From positions 806,001-870,000 of the forward strand of contig NZ_SRRP01000001.1 of assembly GCF_004785935.1 (NCBI RefSeq): 64,000 nt of DNA. The letters are read 5' to 3'. This DNA is from Streptococcus rubneri. GTDB lineage: Bacteria > Bacillota > Bacilli > Lactobacillales > Streptococcaceae. The notes beneath the pieces were generated by a model that did not search any database, was not told where the DNA came from, and saw nothing but the letters and a program-made list of their open reading frames with translations. Each line of letters starts with the position of its first letter. Position 1 is the stretch's first letter. This document shows positions 45,244-54,290 of this stretch, piece by piece. Made by a program: the position numbers and the translations under genes.

Positions 45244-48200
45244 TTAATCTTTTTTGTGGCGATAAACCACTTTCCACATGCTGGTGACAAGGACTGCTAA
45301 CAAACCATAGACTGTCAAGGTATTAGCTTTCTCTCCAGTTTCAGGTAAGCGAGTTTCCTCCTTTTCAGGTAAGCGAGTGACACTTTCCTCTCCTTGGCTT
45401 GTGGTTTCGCTGACGTGTGCTAATTGAGCCAATTCTTCTTTCTGTTCTTTACGGAAGTCCATTTGGTCTCGTCCGACTGGTGGTTCTTGTTCCTGATGAC
45501 TAGCCTGATCAGGAACAGAGCCCTTACCGGCTTCTTCCACTACCGTCGGATTCTTCTTAGCGATTGGGAGAATACGATCTGCCAAGCTTGCATACTCGGT
45601 ATCCTTTTCATTTGGCTGGTAACGAAGTAAGAGAGAACGGCTATCTTCAAGAATCGGAATTCTTGCTGAGATTGAATCCGTCTTAAACTTGACTTCGTAT
45701 GGATCAGCATAATAGATGAAGTCTGGGTCAAAAGCATGAAGCGTCAAAACTAGGCGATGTCCTTTCTTAACGGTGTAGAGGTTCGGTTGTAAATACATGG
45801 TATAGTTGTGGTACTCATTTTCCTTTAGATCGATCGAGTGGCTAGAACTTGCTGAATCAAATCCAGAGCCAGGATTAGCCAAGTTAAGCCAGCCTCTTGA
45901 AATGACTACACTCTTGACCTTGTGCGTCTTATAACGTTTCAGAGGGAGACTGTCCAAATTGCTACCACTCCAGTAGCCCGTTTCATCCAGGGTTTCTTTT
46001 TCAAGGGTACGAGTACTGTAGCCGTCCTTATCATAGGTGATTTCTTCTTTAACAACATCAAATTCTTCGTCAGAAACGTCCATTAGGGTCGCGCTGACAT
46101 GGGCATGTTTCTTATCTCCTTTTAAGAAACTAGCACTAAAATTCACAGGAATATGCCCTTTGATAGTGATGTCTTGATCGACTGGTGCAGCATAAGAGGC
46201 ACTGACAGCAGATGAATGGAAGGCTGCATCTTGGTTTCTGGTGGTCCAGTTTTCACCGGTACCATAGAAATCACTAGATACTGTCACATCCTCTCTCTTA
46301 GAATAAGCACGCGCATTGATGCTATTGGTTGATTCCCACTTATCAAATTTTCGCCACTTAGACGGATCCAAGTTGTCCTGTGCGGTGACTTCAGGCAGAT
46401 ACTGAATTCCATTTCGAATTCCAAACAAATAATGGCTGTACCATAGATTCATCAAATCATTGAAGGCTTGACCCGCAACATTAGTCCCAGACCAACGGGT
46501 AGATGGATAGACATGGTTTCCTTGGTGGAGCAAGACTTTCGGATCAATTCCTGCTTTCTTGAAGGCTTGAACCATTAATTCAAAATGTTTTGGCTTGACA
46601 TTGTCGTCATTCAAGCCTTGAATAATCAATGGTGCAGCTTTCAAATTGGCTGCGTTCAAGGTGTAGTCACGTTTGACATACTCTTCGTTGTAATTGTGGC
46701 CATCCTTGTGTTGGAGCTCATTAAGCTTGGTAATATAGGCTGCATAGTAGTCCTTAACCTTGTCCCAATCTTCCTTATCAAGAATACGGCCTGAGGTATA
46801 GACTGACAACCAAGAAAGGTCATTGGAAGCTCCTGTATCAAGAGGAGATCCTTGGCTGTTAAAATGGTCATACCAACTGGCGATACCTGCAGCAGGAACA
46901 ATAGTCTTCAGACCTTCGACTCCAGTAGAGGCTACACCGAAGGTCGTTGTCCCAGCCCAAGACAAGCCTGTCATTGCCACATTTCCACTAGACCAGTCAG
47001 CCTTTACTTCACGATTGCTGGTTTTATCCGCATAGGCCTTACGCTTGCCATTCAACCACTCAATGATATTCTTGTAGGCCGCAACTTCTAGGTCAGAGCC
47101 AGTCGTATTAATCCCATCAGAACCTTTGGATCCCAGACCACTACTGGTTACTACTGCATAACCGCGAACCAAGTAGTAATTGTACCAATTCAGGTTTTCA
47201 TAGTCATAGTGGGTATAGTCATCCGAGCTTTCACGAGGATTAACATAGTACCATTCTTTTGGATCTGCAGCCTTTGCCACTTCTTCTGTCGAGACTTCTT
47301 TAATAGCTTTTCTCTTTTCTGGCTTGCTGTAGAGTCTTGCCATATCAAAATTCCCACCTTCTTTCAGGCCCAAGCCCTCAAGGGTGCGTTCTTCTGTCGT
47401 ACCTGTTACGTAAGGACTGGCTTCAAAAATAGTCGGTGCTTTATAATCCCCCTTGACTGCAGCCTTAGGAACTTGTACCAAGGTTTTCACTAAGTCTGGC
47501 TTGCCATCTCCATCGGTATCATAATCCGTCTCAACATAGACAATATAGCGGACAATGTCGCTCTTTTCATATGAATAATGCTCAATGTCATCTCCCGGTG
47601 AAAATGGGAAGATTGGCTGGGCCCGTCCATTCAAAAAGAGAGGTTCTTTGCGATCAGCGCGGTAGGCCGCATGGAGTTTTTTAGCTACCTCAACCATGGA
47701 AGCTAAGTCAGTCACCGGAGCCGTTCCTTCTGTATCCTCACTGATCATACCAAGACTTTTAGCAAAGGCTAAACGATCCTTATCAGTTGCTCCTACTTGA
47801 CCATCTTTTGTCGACGCCCACTTCAAGAGCTGGTTGACAGCATCCGTCACAGTTGCATCCTTCTTAGCTTCTTGCTCCTCTACAGCTTGACCAGTCACCT
47901 CTGAAAGTTCCCCAAGAGTCACCTTAGGAGCGCTAGAAAGAAGACTGACACTTTTTTCTGCCCCATCTCCTTCAGGAGATAGACTTGTTTGAGGGCTCCC
48001 ACTAATCGGCTTGTCTGCAGGAAGAGAGACCGGATCCTTTTCTGCAACAACTGCCTTATTTGTCGTCGTTTCCTGATTAGTTACTGCTGGTGTTGCCACA
48101 GGGCTTGTATCAGCTACTGGTATATTCAATTCAGGCTGATGGGACACTTCCACCTTAGGGGAAAGCTCAGAGACTGCTGGACCTTTATCTGTTGCAAGAC

Positions 48201-48354
48201 TTGCTTCAGATGGACTTGCAGGTTCTAGGCTAGTGGTCAATGCTGGTTCTACACTATTGGTAGCCACTTCATCAGCCTGAACATGGCGAGCTAAAACTGC
48301 TGGACTAATTAATAAACTTGCAAACACAATCGAAACGATGGTTGATTTTTTCAT
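45244..48354 (-). CDS. LPXTG-anchored X-prolyl dipeptidyl-peptidase-like protein 2
   Basis: This 1036-aa surface S15 peptidase has a signal peptide ending HVQADE (about 1-27), a long Ser/Pro/Glu-rich stalk to about 165, then the PepX domains. The triad serine is in TGLSWAGTT, the aspartate in GLNDDNVK and the histidine in QGNHVYP. A D-rich loop DYDTDGDGKPDL matches those of the other two copies. The C-terminus has RLPEKEETRLPETG, a membrane helix and RHKKD. LPETG is at about 1003-1007. The start is the ATG at 48354 (AAGGAG 7 nt upstream), not the TTG two codons earlier. Confidence 0.9.
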   Translation of the reverse strand: MKKSTIVSIVFASLLISPAVLARHVQADEVATNSVEPALTTSLEPASPSEASLATDKGPAVSELSPKVEVSHQPELNIPVADTSPVATPAVTNQETTTNKAVVAEKDPVSLPADKPISGSPQTSLSPEGDGAEKSVSLLSSAPKVTLGELSEVTGQAVEEQEAKKDATVTDAVNQLLKWASTKDGQVGATDKDRLAFAKSLGMISEDTEGTAPVTDLASMVEVAKKLHAAYRADRKEPLFLNGRAQPIFPFSPGDDIEHYSYEKSDIVRYIVYVETDYDTDGDGKPDLVKTLVQVPKAAVKGDYKAPTIFEASPYVTGTTEERTLEGLGLKEGGNFDMARLYSKPEKRKAIKEVSTEEVAKAADPKEWYYVNPRESSDDYTHYDYENLNWYNYYLVRGYAVVTSSGLGSKGSDGINTTGSDLEVAAYKNIIEWLNGKRKAYADKTSNREVKADWSSGNVAMTGLSWAGTTTFGVASTGVEGLKTIVPAAGIASWYDHFNSQGSPLDTGASNDLSWLSVYTSGRILDKEDWDKVKDYYAAYITKLNELQHKDGHNYNEEYVKRDYTLNAANLKAAPLIIQGLNDDNVKPKHFELMVQAFKKAGIDPKVLLHQGNHVYPSTRWSGTNVAGQAFNDLMNLWYSHYLFGIRNGIQYLPEVTAQDNLDPSKWRKFDKWESTNSINARAYSKREDVTVSSDFYGTGENWTTRNQDAAFHSSAVSASYAAPVDQDITIKGHIPVNFSASFLKGDKKHAHVSATLMDVSDEEFDVVKEEITYDKDGYSTRTLEKETLDETGYWSGSNLDSLPLKRYKTHKVKSVVISRGWLNLANPGSGFDSASSSHSIDLKENEYHNYTMYLQPNLYTVKKGHRLVLTLHAFDPDFIYYADPYEVKFKTDSISARIPILEDSRSLLLRYQPNEKDTEYASLADRILPIAKKNPTVVEEAGKGSVPDQASHQEQEPPVGRDQMDFRKEQKEELAQLAHVSETTSQGEESVTRLPEKEETRLPETGEKANTLTVYGLLAVLVTSMWKVVYRHKKD

Positions 48355-48744
48355 ATACAAACTCCTTAAAAAAATGTAGTTTTGAGTCGTTTATCTAGGA
48401 AACCTGCTTCTCTAAAAAACGACTGGCAAGCAGACAATAGAATTCTTTTTAGAAACCTCTTTAGATTCATAAACTAGACCTCCCCTCTTGAATCTAAAGA
48501 TCCCCCTCCTTTCATCATTGTTCTTCAAAAATTTTTTTAAAAAACTCCCTAACTCTCAACTAGAACCCAGGCCTTTAAGACAGATTGGCAAGACTTGTCT
48601 CTTCCAAATTAGACAATTTGAAGCAAGATGCCTAAAAGAAAGGACCACAACAAATGGCCGAGAAAGCTTTAAGCTTCTTAAATCTTGAGGTAAGAGGTTT
48701 TTAAGCAGCTATCATTAATTTTCTAGGGATTTCCTAACGTCAAG

Positions 48745-48758
48745 CGCAAACGATTGCT
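48745..48758 (+). promoter_or_regulatory. Weak cre-like site at the amylase -35
   Basis: GCGCAAACGATTGC has the central AAACG core of a cre but about four mismatches elsewhere. It overlaps the -35. It is plausible because starch enzymes are classic CcpA targets, but the match is poor. Confidence 0.3.
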
Positions 48759-48782
48759 CTATCTTCCTATTTTTGGTAGAAT
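48754..48782 (+). promoter_or_regulatory. Amylase promoter
   Basis: The plus strand has a -35 TTGCTC (48754-48759), 17 bp ending TGG, and a -10 TAGAAT (48777-48782) with a TG extension. Confidence 0.65.
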
Positions 48783-48812
48783 AAGGCATTATTCACGAAA
48801 GATGAGAACAAA

Positions 48813-50264
48813 ATGGAAAATCAAACCTTAATGCAATATTTTGAATGGTACTTACCTTCCGATGGTCATCACTGGTCGCGCCTAGTTACAGATGCACCTC
48901 ACCTGGCAAATCTTGGTATTCGTAAAGTTTGGATGCCACCTGCTTTTAAAGCAACATCTGCTAATGATGTCGGCTATGGCGTCTATGATATTTTTGACCT
49001 TGGCGAGTTTAACCAAAAAGGCACTGTCCGTACCAAGTATGGTTTCAAAGAAGACTACTTACAAGCAATCCAAGCCTTAAAAGAAGAAGGGATCCAGCCC
49101 ATGGCCGATGTGGTTCTCAACCATAAAGCAGCTGCCGATGGCCTTGAAAAGTTTGAAGTGGTCGAAGTGGACCCTAACGATCGTACCATCGTCTTGACAG
49201 AGCCTTTTACTATCAAAGGATGGACAAAATTTACCTTTGATGGCCGAAATGGAGCCTACAATGACTTCCACTGGCACTGGTACCACTTTACCGGTACAGA
49301 CTACGATGCTTCCCGCAATAAGAGTGGGATTTTCCAGATCCAAGGAGACAACAAAGGTTGGGCACAAGATGATCTCGTTGACAGTGAAAATGGAAACTAT
49401 GATTATCTTATGTATGCCGATATCGACTTTAAACACCCAGAAGTGGTCGAAAACCTCAACCAATGGGCTACATGGTTTATCGAAACCACTGGAGTTCAAG
49501 GTTTCCGTCTAGATGCGGTCAAACACATCGACTCTTTCTTTATGAAGAACTTCATTCAACAAATCACGGACAAATATGGAGAAGATTTCTATGTATTTGG
49601 TGAGTTTTGGAATGGGGATGAACAAAGCAACAATGACTACCTGGCCAGTATTGACTATCAGTTCGACTTAGTCGATGTCGCCCTTCACCACAATCTCTTT
49701 AGAGCTAGCCAAGAAGGGGAAAACTTTGATTTAACGACTATTTTCAATGGCACTCTTGCAAGCAATCATCCAGAAAGTGCGGTAACCTTTGTCGATAATC
49801 ACGATACCCAAAGAGGACAAGCCTTAGAGTCCACAGTCGGTGAATGGTTCAAGCCTGCTGCTTACGCCCTTATTCTCCTCCGCGAAGCCGGTATTCCATG
49901 TGTCTTTTATGGAGACTATTACGGAATCTCAGGCGATTTTGCCCAGCAATCTTTCCAAGCGGAGCTTGATCAACTCCTTCGGATTCGCAAAGACTTAGCC
50001 TACGGTGAACAAAGAGACTACTTTGACGATCCTAACTGTATCGCTTGGACCCGATCTGGAACTGAAGAGTCTGCTCCTATCGCCTGCGTCATTTCAAATG
50101 CTGCTGCATCTGACAAACGGATGGAAATCGGCCAAGCATATGCAGGACGGACCTACTGCGATGCTCTTGGAAACCACCAAGATACCGTCCAAATTGAAGA
50201 AGACGGCTGGGCTAATTTCCCAGTTGCAGAAAGAGCCGTCAGCGTATGGGTTTTGGCAGACTAA
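48813..50264 (+). CDS. Cytoplasmic alpha-amylase, GH13
   Basis: This 483-aa enzyme has no signal peptide, so it acts inside the cell on glycogen-like or imported maltodextrins. The catalytic triad is intact: Asp234 in GFRLDAVKH, Glu264 in FGEFW and Asp331 in FVDNHD. The conserved ADVVLNH (98-104) is also present. Length and the MQYFEWYLPSDG start match the liquefying-type GH13_5 amylases. It is a single gene followed by repeat copy 2. Confidence 0.94.
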   Translation: MENQTLMQYFEWYLPSDGHHWSRLVTDAPHLANLGIRKVWMPPAFKATSANDVGYGVYDIFDLGEFNQKGTVRTKYGFKEDYLQAIQALKEEGIQPMADVVLNHKAAADGLEKFEVVEVDPNDRTIVLTEPFTIKGWTKFTFDGRNGAYNDFHWHWYHFTGTDYDASRNKSGIFQIQGDNKGWAQDDLVDSENGNYDYLMYADIDFKHPEVVENLNQWATWFIETTGVQGFRLDAVKHIDSFFMKNFIQQITDKYGEDFYVFGEFWNGDEQSNNDYLASIDYQFDLVDVALHHNLFRASQEGENFDLTTIFNGTLASNHPESAVTFVDNHDTQRGQALESTVGEWFKPAAYALILLREAGIPCVFYGDYYGISGDFAQQSFQAELDQLLRIRKDLAYGEQRDYFDDPNCIAWTRSGTEESAPIACVISNAAASDKRMEIGQAYAGRTYCDALGNHQDTVQIEEDGWANFPVAERAVSVWVLAD

Positions 50265-50283
50265 CTAGAAAATGAAATCGAGT

Positions 50284-50464
50284 AAAGAGGCTGGGACTAA
50301 AGTTCTAGCCTTTCAATTGTCTTTGAATTGTAGAGCAAGACGCAGTGGTTGAGTGGACTCTACTACGCTGATTTCATCAGCTATTACAGCCCTACTCAAC
50401 TGTGCGGAGGTGGGACGACGAAATCGAATTCTAACGAATTACCGATTTCTGTCCCACTCTCTTT
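50284..50464. repeat. 181-bp hairpin-rich intergenic repeat, copy 2
   Basis: This has the same element and length as copy 1, with about ten changes (for example GGGACTAAAGTTCTAGCC for GGGACAAAAGTCCTAGCC). Several changes keep pairing through G-T. It lies 20 nt after the amylase stop, between convergent amylase and trxA. Confidence 0.85.
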
Positions 50465-50559
50465 CTTATATTTTATAGCAAACTACAGGTCCATTCTAAC
50501 ACTTCGTGTAAGCGCTGTCAATCTTTACCCCAAGATTTTCAATAGAAATGATAAAGAAA

Positions 50560-50609
50560 AAAACACTCCTTCCTTTTCCCTCATAAAAAGAGGTAGGAAC
50601 AAGTGTTTT
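50560..50609 (-). terminator. Terminator after trxA
   Basis: Outer arms AAAACACT/AGTGTTTT with inner CTTCCT and CCTC pairs are followed by TTTTTTC on the minus strand, 31 nt past the thioredoxin stop. The other 100 bp between repeat copy 2 and trxA shows nothing. Confidence 0.65.
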
Positions 50610-50640
50610 CTTTCGACTTGACTAGTCTGAGTAGAGCTTC

Positions 50641-50955
50641 TTAGCTCAATTCAGACACAATCGCTTTGAGTTGTTCTTTGGTATGAACACCAGCTACTTG
50701 TTTGACCACTTGGCCATCTTTTTTGAACAAGAGAGTTGGAATCGACATGATGCCAAAGTTACGAGCTGTATTTGGATTTTCATCCACATCCATTTTGAAA
50801 ATTTTCAAGTCATCTTCATGGATTTCTTCAGCTAGCTGTTCCAAGATGGGACCTTGCATCCGACAAGGACCACACCAAGGAGCCCAAAAGTCTACAAGGA
50901 CCAAACCTTGGCTGGTTTCTTCTTCAAATCTTGCATCTGTAAGTACGTGTACCAT
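50641..50955 (-). CDS. Thioredoxin
   Basis: This 104-aa cytoplasmic thiol-disulfide protein has the active site WCGPC (Cys28 and Cys31) and the cis-proline in SIPTLLFK. The length is typical of TrxA. It has a good AGGAGG site. It lies 104 nt after pepX3 on the same strand; no functional link is implied. Confidence 0.95.
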   Translation of the reverse strand: MVHVLTDARFEEETSQGLVLVDFWAPWCGPCRMQGPILEQLAEEIHEDDLKIFKMDVDENPNTARNFGIMSIPTLLFKKDGQVVKQVAGVHTKEQLKAIVSELS

Positions 50956-51059
50956 AGTTCCTCCTTTGATCAGTAGATTTTACTACTCATCACTCATTGA
51001 TAACTTTATTCTACACCAAAATTCAAGTTTTTAGAAATATTTGCTACGAGATCTCCGGC

Positions 51060-54000
51060 TTAAATTTCTTCCTTCTTTTTCTTCCAGAAAAGAAGACTAG
51101 ATACCATGAGACCAGCTAGTCCAGAGAGCCCCAGCTGGTTTTCTGTGCTACCTGTTTGAGGAAGCTGACCTGCTTTTTCTTGTGCTGGAGTTGCTTCTTC
51201 AACCGTCTCGGAGACAAATGTTTGTCCATAAGAAACAGATAGAGACTCTGGTTTTGTAGTTTCTTGCTCAGCTGTTTTAACAAGAGGAAGAAGACTTGGA
51301 CTAGCAGGAATCTCTGGTCTACCATATGTTTCAGGCTCTGGAAGAACTGGCAAATGGTATTCTTCGATGTAATGAATTGCTGGTTCTACTAATTTTGCCC
51401 CTTGAATCTCAGGAAGGGCAGCATATGCTGTATCAGCCGTGTTAGGAAGATAAGAGGCTACCTGCGAACGAGTACCTTCTACGATTGGAATAGTCGCATG
51501 AATAGAATCCGTCTTGAAGGTCACTTCATAAGGATTCTCCACTGTTAGGTCTGATGGGTCATAGGTATTGAAGACCAAGGCCAGCTTATGTCCCTTTTTG
51601 ACCGTATAAAGGTTTGGTTGGAGATGGACCGTATAGTCGTGAAATTCTCCAACTTTTGGCTCAATACTATTTCTTGAGCTTGCTGAATCATAGCCAGACT
51701 CAGGGTTGGCTAGGTTGATCCAACCTTTGGCAATAACCTTGTATTTTGTCTTAATGGTCTCAAACTCTGCTACAGAGAGATTAGAGAGGGTACTTCCCAT
51801 CCAGAAGCCATCTGCTTTTTTATCTGCTTTGACGCCACCGTTGCCGACCACATCAAATTCCTCATCAGAGACGTCGACCAAGAGGGCATTGATTTGGAAG
51901 TTCTTGCCTTGTCCCTTAGCCAGGGCTGCCTTGAAGTGAACAGGGATATGTCCTTTAATGGTTGTATCTTCTGTCACTTCTGACACAAAGGTCATGTTGG
52001 CTTTTGAAGAACCCTGGCTAACGGTTTCATCGCGCTTTGCAACTTCTACACCAGCTCCGGCATAATCGCTCGAAATGGTTTCTTCCAAGCGTTTCGACTG
52101 AGCGTTGAGGAAGAGGCGCTGTGAGGTCTTCCAGTTATCATAAGTGGTCCACTTGCTTGGGTCATAGTTGTTTTGGGCCAAGACAGCTGGTAACTTATCA
52201 ACCTGATTATCGACTCCATATAAGTAATGACTGAGCCAGGTATTCAAGAGATCATAGAAGTCCTGTCCCTGAGCCTTAATGCCATAGCCACGAGACATAG
52301 CGGCTGGATAGACGTGGTCCCCTTGGTGGAGATAGAGTTTGACATCTTGGCCTGCCTTCTTAAGGGCATCGTACATGAGTTCAAAATGCTTGGTTTTAAC
52401 GTTGTCATCATTCAAGCCGTGAACCAAGAGGGCGCTAGTCTTGAATTTTTCAGGATGCAGGGTATAATCCCGCTCCTTCCAGACATCGCTGTAATTGCGC
52501 TCATGCGCATTTTGATCCTTGTTGAGCTGGTTGATATAGTTGGCATAATTTTGCCAAATACCAGCCCAGTCTTTTTCATCTAGAATCCGAGTACCGACAT
52601 AGAGGGACAACCAAGATAAATCACTATATGGTGGGTTCCCATAAGCTGTTCCTTGACTGTTGAAATAATCATACCAAGAAGCGATCCCAGCAGCTGGTAC
52701 GATGGTCTTCAAGCCTTCAACTCCTGTTCCTGCCACACCAAAGGTCGTGGTTCCAGCCCAGGATAGACCGGTCATGGCAACATTTCCTGTAGCCCAATCT
52801 GCCTTGATTTCGATATTGCTAGTCTTATCGGTGTAGGCCTTGCGCTTGCCATTGACCCACTCGATAATATTCTTGAAGGCATTGATTTCGAGATCAGAAC
52901 CTGTTGTATTAAATCCTTCTGATCCCTTGGTTCCTAGACCAGCACTGGAGATAAAGGCATAGCCTCTGACCAAGAAATAGTCGTACCAGTTCAAGTTTTC
53001 GTAGTCATAGATATACTCGTAGGGACTGTAGTAGTACCAATCCGAAGCCTTGGCTTTCTTGGCTGCTTCGACTGTCGAAGAGCTTCCGACAGCCTGTCGT
53101 TTAGCAGGTTGCTCCCGTAACTTCTTCATATCGTAGGAACCATCTGTTGGTAAGCCCAGACTTTCAAGGGTCACGTAGTTCTCATCCAAGGTTCCTGCCA
53201 CATAAGGACGCGCTTCAAGAATGGTCGCTGCCTTAAAGTCTCCCCTAGCAACAGCTTTTGGCAACTGGACAATGGCCTTAACTAAGTCACGCTTGCCATC
53301 CCCATCTGTATCGTAATCGGTCTCTACATAGACTGGGAAACGAACAATTTCACTATCCTCATAGTGGTAATCTTCATCTGCTTTTTCACCAGTTGTATAT
53401 GGGAAAATCGGTTGGGCCCGCCCATTTAAAAAGAGAGGGGCTTTCTTTTCAGAGCGATAAGCGTCGTAGAGCTTTTTAGCGATGCCGTACATATTGGTTA
53501 GCTCTTCTTGGCTAACCTTGCGGTTCAAGTCATCTTGGTTACTAATCATGCCCAGACTCTTAGCGAAACGTTCCCTATCCATAGCAGATTGACCGACCTG
53601 CTTAGAATCTGTCGCAGCCCATTGAAGCAATTCATCAACGGCATCTTGGACCGTTAATTCCTTGTCCTTGAGTTCTGCTTTAGACAAGGCACCCGTATAG
53701 GAGGATAAGGCTTGTCCTGTCGCTACTGGACCAGCAGGTGCGATGGGACTAGCTACTGGACTTGTCTCTCCATTGTCTCCGGAAGGACTGACATTTCTTT
53801 CAGACGTGCTTGAAGTCCCTTGAGCGTCCCTGTTTTCAGTAAGTGGTTTTTCTGAAGGAAGAGCTACTGGCTTAGCCACAACTGGACTTGCAGGTAGCTG
53901 GGAGCTAGTGGCCTCTGGACGATTCGTTCCTTGATCTTCAGCAACTGTAGCAACCACCGGACTAGATTCTGAACTAGTCACCGGCTCAGAGCTAGCCTGA

Positions 54001-54125
54001 TTTACGACCTCTGTCGCATTACTTGTTTCAAGAACATTCTCATCTGCTGCTACCACCTGGTTCAGGACAAAGGGGGCTAGTAACAAGCTCGAAGCTACAA
54101 TTGAAACCATTGTTTTCTTTTTCAT
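51060..54125 (-). CDS. LPXTG-anchored X-prolyl dipeptidyl-peptidase-like protein 3
   Basis: This 1021-aa surface S15 peptidase has a signal peptide ending VVAADE (about 1-28), a Ser/Pro/Glu-rich stalk to about 145, and PepX domains. Triad residues are in TGLSWAGTT, GLNDDNVK and QGDHVYP. The D-rich loop DYDTDGDGKRDL matches copy 1. A Pro-rich segment (HLPVLPEPETYGRPEIPASP) precedes LPQTG (988-992), a helix and KKKKEEI. It is closest in layout to copies 1 and 2, from which it differs in stalk and tail. Confidence 0.9.
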   Translation of the reverse strand: MKKKTMVSIVASSLLLAPFVLNQVVAADENVLETSNATEVVNQASSEPVTSSESSPVVATVAEDQGTNRPEATSSQLPASPVVAKPVALPSEKPLTENRDAQGTSSTSERNVSPSGDNGETSPVASPIAPAGPVATGQALSSYTGALSKAELKDKELTVQDAVDELLQWAATDSKQVGQSAMDRERFAKSLGMISNQDDLNRKVSQEELTNMYGIAKKLYDAYRSEKKAPLFLNGRAQPIFPYTTGEKADEDYHYEDSEIVRFPVYVETDYDTDGDGKRDLVKAIVQLPKAVARGDFKAATILEARPYVAGTLDENYVTLESLGLPTDGSYDMKKLREQPAKRQAVGSSSTVEAAKKAKASDWYYYSPYEYIYDYENLNWYDYFLVRGYAFISSAGLGTKGSEGFNTTGSDLEINAFKNIIEWVNGKRKAYTDKTSNIEIKADWATGNVAMTGLSWAGTTTFGVAGTGVEGLKTIVPAAGIASWYDYFNSQGTAYGNPPYSDLSWLSLYVGTRILDEKDWAGIWQNYANYINQLNKDQNAHERNYSDVWKERDYTLHPEKFKTSALLVHGLNDDNVKTKHFELMYDALKKAGQDVKLYLHQGDHVYPAAMSRGYGIKAQGQDFYDLLNTWLSHYLYGVDNQVDKLPAVLAQNNYDPSKWTTYDNWKTSQRLFLNAQSKRLEETISSDYAGAGVEVAKRDETVSQGSSKANMTFVSEVTEDTTIKGHIPVHFKAALAKGQGKNFQINALLVDVSDEEFDVVGNGGVKADKKADGFWMGSTLSNLSVAEFETIKTKYKVIAKGWINLANPESGYDSASSRNSIEPKVGEFHDYTVHLQPNLYTVKKGHKLALVFNTYDPSDLTVENPYEVTFKTDSIHATIPIVEGTRSQVASYLPNTADTAYAALPEIQGAKLVEPAIHYIEEYHLPVLPEPETYGRPEIPASPSLLPLVKTAEQETTKPESLSVSYGQTFVSETVEEATPAQEKAGQLPQTGSTENQLGLSGLAGLMVSSLLFWKKKKEEI

Positions 54126-54159
54126 AAAGAATCCTCACTTTTTTGTAATCAACACCTCC

Positions 54160-54188
54160 ATTATACTATGTAAGCGCTTTTGTAGCAA
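54160..54188 (-). promoter_or_regulatory. pepX3 promoter with a cre-like site in the spacer
   Basis: The minus strand has a -35 TTGCTA (54183-54188), 17 bp, and a -10 TATAAT (54160-54165). The spacer holds CAAAAGCGCTTACA (54169-54182), a palindromic-core cre-like site with two end mismatches. Confidence 0.6.
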
Positions 54189-54254
54189 TCTCTAATTGAT
54201 GATTCTAGTAATAAAAGCCTCCCTTTATCACTTTCATGACTCCTTCTCAGCAAA

Positions 54255-54280
54255 AAACACCGCAACATTATGCGATGTTT
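54255..54280 (-). terminator. Terminator after argH
   Basis: The stem AAACACCGCA/TGCGATGTTT has one mismatch and a 6-nt loop, and is followed by TTTTTTG on the minus strand. Confidence 0.75.
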
Positions 54281-54290
54281 CCTTCTATAT

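Larger units (their letters stand above)
48355..48812. other. Intergenic region pepX2 / amylase
   Basis: This is a 458-bp divergent gap. It holds the amylase promoter at its right end. An 11-bp inverted repeat CTTTAGATTCA/TGAATCTAAAG (48459-48499, 19-nt loop) lies in the likely pepX2 leader. A smaller AGACA/TGTCT repeat lies near 48579-48600. No clear pepX2 promoter and no convincing gene were found. Confidence 0.5.

Noticed and set aside
48488-48688. 66-codon plus-strand ORF in the pepX2/amylase gap
   Set aside because: Low-complexity start, no promoter or good ribosome site, and it overlaps an inverted repeat. Nothing supports expression.
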